39,858 nt of DNA from Cytophagaceae bacterium (GTDB lineage: Bacteria; Bacteroidota; Bacteroidia; Cytophagales; Spirosomataceae): positions 1 to 39,858 of the forward strand of contig CANFWR010000008.1 in NCBI GenBank assembly GCA_947450865.1. Direction: 5' to 3'. The position numbers and the translations under genes are program-made. The notes under the pieces were generated by a model. It saw only the letters and a list, made by a program, of their open reading frames with translations. It was not told the DNA's origin and ran no database searches. Below are positions 27,237-35,220 of this stretch, piece by piece. Position 1 is the first letter of the stretch; the number at the start of each line of letters is the position of its first letter.

Positions 27237-27980
27237 ATGTCAGTTAACGTTGTTGAAATTTGGTTAGTAAGTATGATCCTAATGACTGGGATTGTCATTT
27301 TAGTCGTAACGCTCCAATTGCATGTAGCCTTGAAAAAACTGGCCGAAAAAGCTGCCCCGGAAACGGCTGAAAAGCAATCCTGGTGGGATGGATTCACAGG
27401 CTTAAAACCTTTGGAAAAAGAAAAAGATCTCTTAATGGATCACAAATACGATGATATTGCGGAATTAGATAATCCTACACCGCCCTGGTTCATGTATTTA
27501 TTTTATTTAACAATTCTTTTCGCTGTCGTTTATGGCCTGTATTACCACGTTTACCAAGATGGGAATATTCAAGAGACGGAATATAAAACCGAGGTGTCGA
27601 TTGCCGAAAAAGCGAGAGTAGAATACATGAAGAAGTTTGCAAATTCGGTAAACGAAGACAATGTGACCGTGGTAAAAGAAGCTAAAGATTTAACAGAAGG
27701 GTCACAAATTTATTCGACAAATTGCGTAGCTTGTCATGGTGATAAGGGGCAAGGAGGCGTAGGACCTAACTTAACGGATAAGTTTTGGTTACATGGTGGA
27801 GACATAAAATCCATCTTCAAGACCCTAACGCATGGCGTTCCCGAAAAGGGGATGATTGCCTGGAATAAAACCTTAAACCCATTACAAATTCAAAAAGTAG
27901 CCTCTTTCATCTTATCACTGCAAGGATCTAATCCTCCAGGTGCGAAGGAGCCACAAGGAACAGAAACTAAAACACCCTGA
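27237..27980 (+). CDS. ccoP: cbb3 oxidase subunit CcoP, single CxxCH
   Basis: DNPTPPWFMYLFYLTILFAVVYGLYYH and CVACHGDKGQGGVGPNLTD; ATG at 27237 is preferred over 27213. Confidence 0.92.
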   Translation: MSVNVVEIWLVSMILMTGIVILVVTLQLHVALKKLAEKAAPETAEKQSWWDGFTGLKPLEKEKDLLMDHKYDDIAELDNPTPPWFMYLFYLTILFAVVYGLYYHVYQDGNIQETEYKTEVSIAEKARVEYMKKFANSVNEDNVTVVKEAKDLTEGSQIYSTNCVACHGDKGQGGVGPNLTDKFWLHGGDIKSIFKTLTHGVPEKGMIAWNKTLNPLQIQKVASFILSLQGSNPPGAKEPQGTETKTP

Positions 27981-27982
27981 TT

Positions 27983-28195
27983 ATGAAACTGAACGTTGGT
28001 AAAATGGATCGTCTCTTTCGATTAGCGATCGCTGTCAGTTTAGCCATTTTAGCTTATGCAAAAATCATTCCAGCAAATCTAACCTTAACGGTCTACATTG
28101 TGGCCGTTGTGATCGCTCTTACTGGAATATTTCGATTTTGCTTACTCTACAAACCTTTTGGGTTGAGTACCTGCCGAGAAAAGTCTCCATTTTAA
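27983..28195 (+). CDS. DUF2892 / YgaP-like membrane protein
   Basis: MKLNVGKMDRLFRLAIAV...CLLYKPFGLSTC. Confidence 0.8.
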   Translation: MKLNVGKMDRLFRLAIAVSLAILAYAKIIPANLTLTVYIVAVVIALTGIFRFCLLYKPFGLSTCREKSPF

Positions 28196-28197
28196 TG

Positions 28198-28230
28198 TAA
28201 AAGGGGTCCGGCAACGGACCCTCTTTTTTT
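28198..28230 (+). terminator. Terminator-type hairpin immediately before ccoG
   Basis: GGGTCCG-GCAA-CGGACCC followed by TCTTTTTTT; T tract ends at 28230, ATG at 28231. Confidence 0.85.
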
Positions 28231-29616
28231 ATGTCAGAATTCAATATAGATAATGATGATTACCGGAACCATCTGTACAACCAGACGAAGGATGGAAAAC
28301 GACTTTGGATCTACCCAGGTCGCATTATCGGTCAGTTTTATCGCCTAAGAACGTATTTCTCCTACCTGTTATTAACGCTATTATTTGGATTACCTTGGTT
28401 AGAATATAAAGGAAATCCAATATTTCTGTTCAATGTATTGGAGCGAAAATTCATCTTTTGGGGTGTGCCATTTTTTCCTCAGGACTTTCATTTAGTGGCC
28501 TTAGGACTCGTAGCATTCCTCTTGTTTGTCAGTTTGTTTACCGTATTATTCGGTCGCATTTGGTGTGGCTGGGCTTGCCCGCAAACCATCTTCATGGAGA
28601 TGTTATTTCGGAAGATTGAATATTGGATAGAGGGGGATGATAAAGCGCAAAGAAAACTGGCTGAATCCCCTTGGAATACCGAGAAGATTTTGAAAAGGGG
28701 AACAAAGCATATCTTGTTCATTCTCTTGTCATTTGCCATAGCGAATACCTTTTTGATGTATATCATTAGCAAAAAGGAATGGTTAAAATTAGTGACCGAG
28801 TCTCCACTAGACCATGTAGTAGGATTAGTCGCCATTCTTATTTTTACCGCCGTCTTTTACTTTGTATTTGCCCGATTTAGAGAGATGGTTTGTATGGTTA
28901 TTTGCCCCTATGGTCGTTTGCAAGGGGTTTTATTAGATAACAATTCGATTCTAGTTCAATATGATCATAAGAGAGGAGAACCGCGCGGAAAAGGAGACGA
29001 TAAAGGCGCCTGCATCGATTGCCATTGGTGTGTACGCGTTTGTCCTACGGGAATTGATATCCGAAATGGTAGTAATCAATTAGAATGCATTGGATGCACG
29101 GCGTGTATTGATGCATGTGATATGGTGATGGAAAAGACCCACCAGCCTACCGGTTTAATTCGCTATGATTCATTGAATGGAGTTAATGCAGGCCAAAAAC
29201 TTAAATTCACCTTACGGATTGGAGCTTATAGCACCGTTTTGGCCTTAATCATCGCGGGATTAGCCTATATGCTCCTGACTCGGACAAATTTTGAAACCAC
29301 ACTGCTGCGTACGCCAGGAATGATTTTCCAGCTGGATGAAAAGACCCATGAGGTAAGTAATTTGTACCAAATGGAGGTTTTGAATAAGTCGATGGAAAAG
29401 CAAAGCTTTAGGATTGAAGCGCCTGAGCCATTCAAGATTGTTTGGGTAGGGAAACCTCTGAATTTAGTGGGCCCAGGAAAAATGGCAAAAGGGGAGTTTT
29501 TCCTCCGAATCAAACCAGGCAAATGGAAGAATGGAGAGAAGGTTCCGGTACAAATAACCGAAACAAGTGGAAAAGAAGAGATTATCAAAACTAGTTTTAT
29601 ACAACCAGATGAATAA
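28231..29616 (+). CDS. ccoG: Cytochrome c oxidase accessory protein CcoG (FixG), 2x[4Fe-4S]
   Basis: GRIWCGWACPQTIF, CIDCHWCVRVCPTGIDIRNG, CIGCTACIDACDMVM. Confidence 0.96.
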   Translation: MSEFNIDNDDYRNHLYNQTKDGKRLWIYPGRIIGQFYRLRTYFSYLLLTLLFGLPWLEYKGNPIFLFNVLERKFIFWGVPFFPQDFHLVALGLVAFLLFVSLFTVLFGRIWCGWACPQTIFMEMLFRKIEYWIEGDDKAQRKLAESPWNTEKILKRGTKHILFILLSFAIANTFLMYIISKKEWLKLVTESPLDHVVGLVAILIFTAVFYFVFARFREMVCMVICPYGRLQGVLLDNNSILVQYDHKRGEPRGKGDDKGACIDCHWCVRVCPTGIDIRNGSNQLECIGCTACIDACDMVMEKTHQPTGLIRYDSLNGVNAGQKLKFTLRIGAYSTVLALIIAGLAYMLLTRTNFETTLLRTPGMIFQLDEKTHEVSNLYQMEVLNKSMEKQSFRIEAPEPFKIVWVGKPLNLVGPGKMAKGEFFLRIKPGKWKNGEKVPVQITETSGKEEIIKTSFIQPDE

Positions 29617-30055
29617 ATTTAGCTTTAATTGGGGGCATGGGATTATTGTCACCTTTGTGCTTTTTGGGGCATTTATGGCGTATTTTTATGTCAATATGTC
29701 CAAAGAATCCATCGAATTAGTGGGCAAAAACTACAATGCGGATGGTCAGGCATTTCAGAAAAAAATCAATGAGCGGAAACAAACGGAAGCCTTAACTTCA
29801 AAGGCTAGTTTAGCGTTTTCGGCCGATTTTCAGCAAGCCAAAATTCAGTTCCCGGCTTCCATTTCAAAAGGGAGTTTAGTTTTTTACCGTCCATCCAATG
29901 CCAATTTAGATAAAACACTTGGCGTTTCTGCGGATTCGGCTGGTCTTGCACTAATCAATACGCCCTTTTTAGTCAAAGGTCCTTGGAACGTGAGTTTAAG
30001 CTGGGAGAAAGACGGCAAAAGCTACATCGAAGAACAACGAATACTCATTCCTTAA
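29609..30055 (+). CDS. ccoH: CcoH (FixH) family protein
   Basis: MNKFSFNWGHGIIVTFVLFGAFMAYFYVNMS; follows ccoG. ATG at 29609 is preferred over 29567. Confidence 0.88.
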   Translation: MNKFSFNWGHGIIVTFVLFGAFMAYFYVNMSKESIELVGKNYNADGQAFQKKINERKQTEALTSKASLAFSADFQQAKIQFPASISKGSLVFYRPSNANLDKTLGVSADSAGLALINTPFLVKGPWNVSLSWEKDGKSYIEEQRILIP

Positions 30056-30717
30056 TGCATACCTGGTATTACACCTTTCTGATTGGTTTAGCAGGAAGCT
30101 GGCATTGCTTCGCCATGTGTGGACCGATAGTGGCTCAAATTAACGCGCGCGGGAAATCACCTGCTAGGATGCTGCTTTATCCGCTTGGACGTATTTTCAT
30201 ATATGGCGCACTGGGTTATTTTGTAGCTGGAATAGGTTCTATTTGGTTATTTCCGAATCTATGGTCCTATTATTATGTACTAGCTGGCGTTTTTATACTC
30301 CTAATTATTAGCCAAAATATAGGGGAGGGGCCGCTCGCTTTTTTACATCAATCCATAGGAAAGAAATTGCAAAAAATAGGGGCAAAAATGGGGCCTTCAG
30401 GGTATTTCCTTTTAGGAATGGCCAATGGACTATTACCTTGTGGTCTCGTGGTGGCCGGCTTAAGCGTGGCGTTGATTCAACCCAAACCTCTCTACGGAGC
30501 TTTTAGTATGGTTGTCTTAGGAATTGCGACATTACCTGCCTTGCAACTGTATATTTGGGGATCTTCCAAATTAAATAAACAACCCATCTTTCAATACCTG
30601 GGTTGGTTTGTTGCAGGAATACTCCTTTTCAGGGGAGCTTGGGGCATCGGAATGGCGTATTCTGACTATTTAGCCCATTCGAGCCTAAGTCCGATTATCT
30701 GTCATCCGTTTAGCTAG
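30055..30717 (+). CDS. Sulfite exporter TauE/SafE-family membrane protein
   Basis: GLAGSWHCFAMCGPIVAQ, GMANGLLPCGLVVAGL; TAATG overlap with ccoH. Confidence 0.88.
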   Translation: MHTWYYTFLIGLAGSWHCFAMCGPIVAQINARGKSPARMLLYPLGRIFIYGALGYFVAGIGSIWLFPNLWSYYYVLAGVFILLIISQNIGEGPLAFLHQSIGKKLQKIGAKMGPSGYFLLGMANGLLPCGLVVAGLSVALIQPKPLYGAFSMVVLGIATLPALQLYIWGSSKLNKQPIFQYLGWFVAGILLFRGAWGIGMAYSDYLAHSSLSPIICHPFS

Positions 30718-31769
30718 TATTTGAGTTTAGCTAGTCCTTCAATGTTTTTCAAGGTCATTTCGCCCCCTTTTACATCTAAGTATCCCTCTTTTTTGAAGTC
30801 ACTCAAAGTCCGAATGACCGATTCAGTGGCAGTTCCCACACGAGAAGCGAGATCTTCGCGCGAAAGTTTTATCACTAAAGGCTCAGAACTGTTAGTTCCA
30901 TAGGTTTGTGCTAGTTCGACTAAAACCATGGCTACCCGCATACGTAGACTCTGGTAAGCCATTTCGACCATCAACTTTTCGTTTTTCAACAAATAGCTGG
31001 TTAAAGCTTTTCTGAAAAAGACTTCCAAGTGAATGTTTTCCTTTATTCGTTGTTGGAAATCGACAGCTGAGACGCTGATGATTTGAGATTCTTCTAAGGC
31101 TTCCGCACTTTCGCGGTAAGATTGGTTTTCTAAGATGTCGACAAAGCCGAAAAATTCACCTTCTTGAATAAAGGAGGTGATAAAATACTTGCCATCCTTG
31201 TTCGTGTGGTAGGCTTTTACTTTTCCTTTGGCCAAATAATACAAACGAATCGGATGATCGCCTTCTGCATAAATCACCTGTTTTTTCGCGTGAGTTTGTG
31301 TTTTCTTTTCTCCTTCCCAAGTGGGCAGATCTAAAAAGCGTAACGCCTCATGAACTGAAGTAACATCGGAAATCCCTTCAATGACCGGTGTTATCGTTTT
31401 TGCTTTCTTCAAACGAGCATCGATGGCTTTTAATAATTCCACTTCTTGGAAAGGTTTTGTCAAATAATCATCAGCACCCATTTCCATACCCTTGCGCATA
31501 TCGGCTCGATCGGTTTTAGCGGTCAAGAAAATAAAGGGAATCGAGGCTAATTCAGGTTGACTGGAGAAGACTTGTAAAACGCCAAATCCATCCAAATTAG
31601 GCATCATAATATCACAAATCACTACATCAGGATTCCAAGAACGTGCTAATCGTACACCTTCCAAGCCATCAGAAGCGGTTTCAACTTTAAATCCAGATAA
31701 TTCCAACAGCTCTGCCGTATTCTCCCGAATATCCACACTGTCTTCAATAATTAATATGCGCTTGCTCAT
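30714..31769 (-). CDS. Response regulator: receiver domain fused to CRP-like CNB and HTH domains
   Basis: Receiver ILIIEDSVDIRENTAELL...VVICDIMMPNLDGFGVL...PFIFLTAKTD...DYLTKPF; CNB KQVIYAEGDHPIRLYYLAKGKVKAY; HTH_Crp LSREDLASRVGTATESVIRTLSDFKKEGYL. Confidence 0.93.
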   Translation of the reverse strand: MSKRILIIEDSVDIRENTAELLELSGFKVETASDGLEGVRLARSWNPDVVICDIMMPNLDGFGVLQVFSSQPELASIPFIFLTAKTDRADMRKGMEMGADDYLTKPFQEVELLKAIDARLKKAKTITPVIEGISDVTSVHEALRFLDLPTWEGEKKTQTHAKKQVIYAEGDHPIRLYYLAKGKVKAYHTNKDGKYFITSFIQEGEFFGFVDILENQSYRESAEALEESQIISVSAVDFQQRIKENIHLEVFFRKALTSYLLKNEKLMVEMAYQSLRMRVAMVLVELAQTYGTNSSEPLVIKLSREDLASRVGTATESVIRTLSDFKKEGYLDVKGGEMTLKNIEGLAKLKY

Positions 31770-31773
31770 AATG

Positions 31774-32979
31774 CTATCTCCATGGAAACTGAATATGTAA
31801 TTCAGTCCCTTTATTTAATTCACTCTTTATTTCTACTTTTCCACCCAATAAGCGCATATATCGATCCACTAGGTGCAATCCTAAACCGGTTCCTTGAATA
31901 ACCGTGGCATTTCCGCCTCGGAAGAAACGCTCAAATAAATGTTTTTGATCCTCTTCACTAATTCCAATCCCTTGATCAATAATGGTAATCATTACTTGAT
32001 TCGTTTGTTTCTCCGCTTTCAACATAATTTCCTTCTGCGAGAATTTCAAGGCATTAGACAAACCATTAAAAATGACTTTACGTAAAATTGATGCATCTTG
32101 GATACAAGTGAAATCTTCATCCAATTGCAGGTGAATGGCCTGCTGATAGGTACTAAAGTCCGAAAGAATATCTTGTAAAAAGTCGCGAATAGAAAACTCG
32201 GTTGGGTGAATTTCTAATTTACCATCCTCTAATTTACCTACTGACAAAAACTCTTCTAAAATCTCTGTCAAATGACTCACAGACGATTTTATGCGATTGA
32301 TATGTTGCTCTCTTTTAGGTTGATCCTCTGCCTTCGTATATTTTTCAATCAAAGTTGCAGAACCCAATATGGAAGTTAAAGGCGTTCTGAATTCATGCGA
32401 GGCCATAGATACAAAACGCGTCTTTAAATCCCCTAATACTTTCTCTTTCTCCAGTGATATTTCTAATTCTTTCGCATTTACCTCTAGTTTATCTAGCGTA
32501 TTTTGAAGCGCCTGTGTTCTAGCAGCCACTTCTTGCTCTAACGTTTCGTTCAGTTGGTTGATTTGTTGATTCTTTAAAATCAACTCCATTTCTACTTTCC
32601 GCTTGAGTGTTAAATCACTAACGAATGCGATGTAATGCATACCACGCTCCGCTTTAAAGTGACTTAGAGAAATTTCAATAGGGAATAAGGAACCATCTTT
32701 TCGTTTGGCCTTTAAATCTAAACCCACGCCCATGGGTCTAGAGATGGGTTTTTCTGCTCCCAAATTATTCAGATGAGCGTGATGTCTATCCTTCAGATGA
32801 TTCGGAATTAATAAAGAAATATTTTCGCCATTTAATTCATTCTCTTCATAACCAAATAACTTATCTGCGAATCGATTCGACAGAATAATTTCAAAAAGCG
32901 AATTGGTAACTATAATGCCAATGGCCGCCTCTTGGAAGATAGCTTCAAACTCGAATCCGGCTTGTATTTGATTAGGCAT
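31774..32979 (-). CDS. PAS-domain sensor histidine kinase
   Basis: PAS domain (FADKLFGYEENELNGENISLLIPNHLKDRHHAHL), H-box SMASHEFRTPLTSILG, ATPase motifs IDQGIGISEEDQ and GTGLGLHLV. Confidence 0.93.
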   Translation of the reverse strand: MPNQIQAGFEFEAIFQEAAIGIIVTNSLFEIILSNRFADKLFGYEENELNGENISLLIPNHLKDRHHAHLNNLGAEKPISRPMGVGLDLKAKRKDGSLFPIEISLSHFKAERGMHYIAFVSDLTLKRKVEMELILKNQQINQLNETLEQEVAARTQALQNTLDKLEVNAKELEISLEKEKVLGDLKTRFVSMASHEFRTPLTSILGSATLIEKYTKAEDQPKREQHINRIKSSVSHLTEILEEFLSVGKLEDGKLEIHPTEFSIRDFLQDILSDFSTYQQAIHLQLDEDFTCIQDASILRKVIFNGLSNALKFSQKEIMLKAEKQTNQVMITIIDQGIGISEEDQKHLFERFFRGGNATVIQGTGLGLHLVDRYMRLLGGKVEIKSELNKGTELHIQFPWR

Positions 32980-33009
32980 TGATTAATTTTTAATTTAAAT
33001 ATACAAAAA

Positions 33010-35115
33010 TTAGGGATGATAAGTGGAAACCGCGTGCTTCAATACATCGCTTTTATAAAAATAAATATCCTTGAATTTTCCTTCAACATACATTTGACCT
33101 TGATCGAAGAAATGAGGGGAGGCCGGATCACCATTTTGGCCACCTGCTAGCAGAGAGTAGGCCTTAATTTTAGGGCCAAATTCCACCGCAGCAATAAAAC
33201 TGTTGCCATTCACCCCGTACCATTTTTTAGATCCTTGAATCGATCGACTCGTGTAAGAGGGTAGTTGTCCCCATGCTGAGGAAGTAAAAGGGACTGGAAT
33301 ACTCGCCTTCGAATCATCCATTTGTAAAGCGTCACCATTGGAAATACGTTGAAATCTGTTTAATTCACCCCAAGCAACCCGCCAGGTGCCAAAATCTTTG
33401 GTTAAATCTGCCAGAACTTCCCTTAAAGCTTGAACCATTTCTGATTTAGACCCCGATTTCGCATAATCTTCCATATTTTGAACGACCTCCGTTTCTCCTC
33501 CAAATTGCTTTGGCTTAGGAATTTTAGGCATTATTTTCAGTCCCCAGCGAATAGCGATGGTTTGAGCAACAGAACTCGCAGACGCATTGTAATCCCAATT
33601 TTTCAATTCTTTCACCACCTCTGCTAAATCCGATTCGTTGCCAGCCGCATTTATAAGTGCAGGCAGTAAAGTTTCGAAAGCCGTCAAACGACGGTCATAA
33701 CCTAACCTAATCAAACTCTGTAAATCCAATTTACCGGTCTGTGAGAACAAACGAACCGCATTGCGATCTCGAAAATTTTCGCCATCTGGGGCCATATAGA
33801 CAGGATAGTTTGCACGTAAAGGACTCGAAGTTCCTGAAACGGTAAAAGGAGTGGAATTGCAATTTTGAATCCACCCAGAAGAAGGATTATATACGTGAAC
33901 GATTTCCTCAACAGAATGAAGCCCATTCCAATCAATTTTACTAGAGGAACCGTCTTGGGGAATGCCCCAGTCTTTTGTGTCGTCTCTTCGCGGAACATAA
34001 TTGCCGTGCCAATAAGCGATATTGCCCTTATTGTCTGCATAAACGGTATTGTTCGAAGTGTTTGCCCGCATATCCATCACGCGTTTATAATCAGCTAATC
34101 CTTTTGTTTTCGTGCGCAACCAGCTTTGCATTAAACTCTTTCGAGCTCTGTTATAGGAACGAACTGAGATCCATTTCCCATTTCTAGCTGCCAAAACGGG
34201 ACCGCGGTGGTTAAAATAAGCTTTAATTTTTCTTGAACCCAAGGTGATTATTTTCGTTTGAAAAGGAATCCATTTGCCATCTAGGAGGTATTCCATCTGT
34301 CCATCTCGCGAGCGGGTAGTCTCTATATACGCATCCGCCACATCGACTTCAGAAGAGGTATGCATCCAGCCATTGTAAGGATTAAAACCTTGATAGACAA
34401 AGAATTGACCCCACGTTACTGCTCCATAAACCGATAAGCCTTCCTCACTTACTACGTGCACTTCAGGACGGAAATAAAAGGTCACGTGCGGATTAATATA
34501 GAGTAAAGAATGACCGGATTTAGAGAGGGAAGGGCCTACTGCGAAGCCATTTGACCCTGTCAACTTCTCATCTGGATTTTGGTATTTCACACTAGCGACT
34601 TGAGCTGATAAACCATAAAACAAGGCTGTTTCCTGTTCTGTGACATCTCCCGTAGAAATGGCCCCAATGGATCCATCAGTCCATAATAGGGGATACCAAG
34701 GTTCAAAATGAGTGATTAATCGAGGCTTAACCTGAGGGTGTTTTTGGAGGTAATAATTGATTCCGTCCGCGTAGGCGTTTAGGAGTTTTTTAAGCCAAAC
34801 AGGAGAGGTTTTGTATTCTGCTTTGGCCTCCTTCTCATTTATTAACAATTTGATATACAGGTCATAAGCTAATTCCTTTTCGCCCTTTATTTCAGACATT
34901 CGACCTAATTTCTCGATGTAATTCATCTCAACCCGGGCAAAATCATCCTCGCACTGGGCATACATCAAGCCAAAAACAGCATCTGCATCCGTTTTACCAT
35001 AGATATGGGGGATTCCCCATTCATCCCGGTGAATCGTAACGCGTTTAGCCTGATCCTCAAACGGATTCGCTTGAATTACAAAGGAGATGAATAATAAGAA
35101 AAGTCCCTTTTTCAT
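33010..35115 (-). CDS. Penicillin acylase family (peptidase S45-like)
   Basis: Signal peptide, VTIHRDEWGIPHIYGKTDADAVFGLMYAQCEDD, GSNGFAVGPSLSKSGHSLLYINPH (candidate N-terminal Ser). ATG at 35115 is preferred. Confidence 0.92.
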   Translation of the reverse strand: MKKGLFLLFISFVIQANPFEDQAKRVTIHRDEWGIPHIYGKTDADAVFGLMYAQCEDDFARVEMNYIEKLGRMSEIKGEKELAYDLYIKLLINEKEAKAEYKTSPVWLKKLLNAYADGINYYLQKHPQVKPRLITHFEPWYPLLWTDGSIGAISTGDVTEQETALFYGLSAQVASVKYQNPDEKLTGSNGFAVGPSLSKSGHSLLYINPHVTFYFRPEVHVVSEEGLSVYGAVTWGQFFVYQGFNPYNGWMHTSSEVDVADAYIETTRSRDGQMEYLLDGKWIPFQTKIITLGSRKIKAYFNHRGPVLAARNGKWISVRSYNRARKSLMQSWLRTKTKGLADYKRVMDMRANTSNNTVYADNKGNIAYWHGNYVPRRDDTKDWGIPQDGSSSKIDWNGLHSVEEIVHVYNPSSGWIQNCNSTPFTVSGTSSPLRANYPVYMAPDGENFRDRNAVRLFSQTGKLDLQSLIRLGYDRRLTAFETLLPALINAAGNESDLAEVVKELKNWDYNASASSVAQTIAIRWGLKIMPKIPKPKQFGGETEVVQNMEDYAKSGSKSEMVQALREVLADLTKDFGTWRVAWGELNRFQRISNGDALQMDDSKASIPVPFTSSAWGQLPSYTSRSIQGSKKWYGVNGNSFIAAVEFGPKIKAYSLLAGGQNGDPASPHFFDQGQMYVEGKFKDIYFYKSDVLKHAVSTYHP

Positions 35116-35220
35116 AGTTTGCATTTTTTCATCTAAAAATAAGAATAAAAATCGGGTCAGAAGGGTATAAACAATGTAAAATTGTCTTTCTAACTTACAA
35201 GAATATTCTAAACCTATTAT

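Noticed and set aside
33865-34187. Plus-strand ORFs of 77 and 70 aa
   Set aside because: Antisense to the well-supported penicillin acylase gene; no recognisable family.
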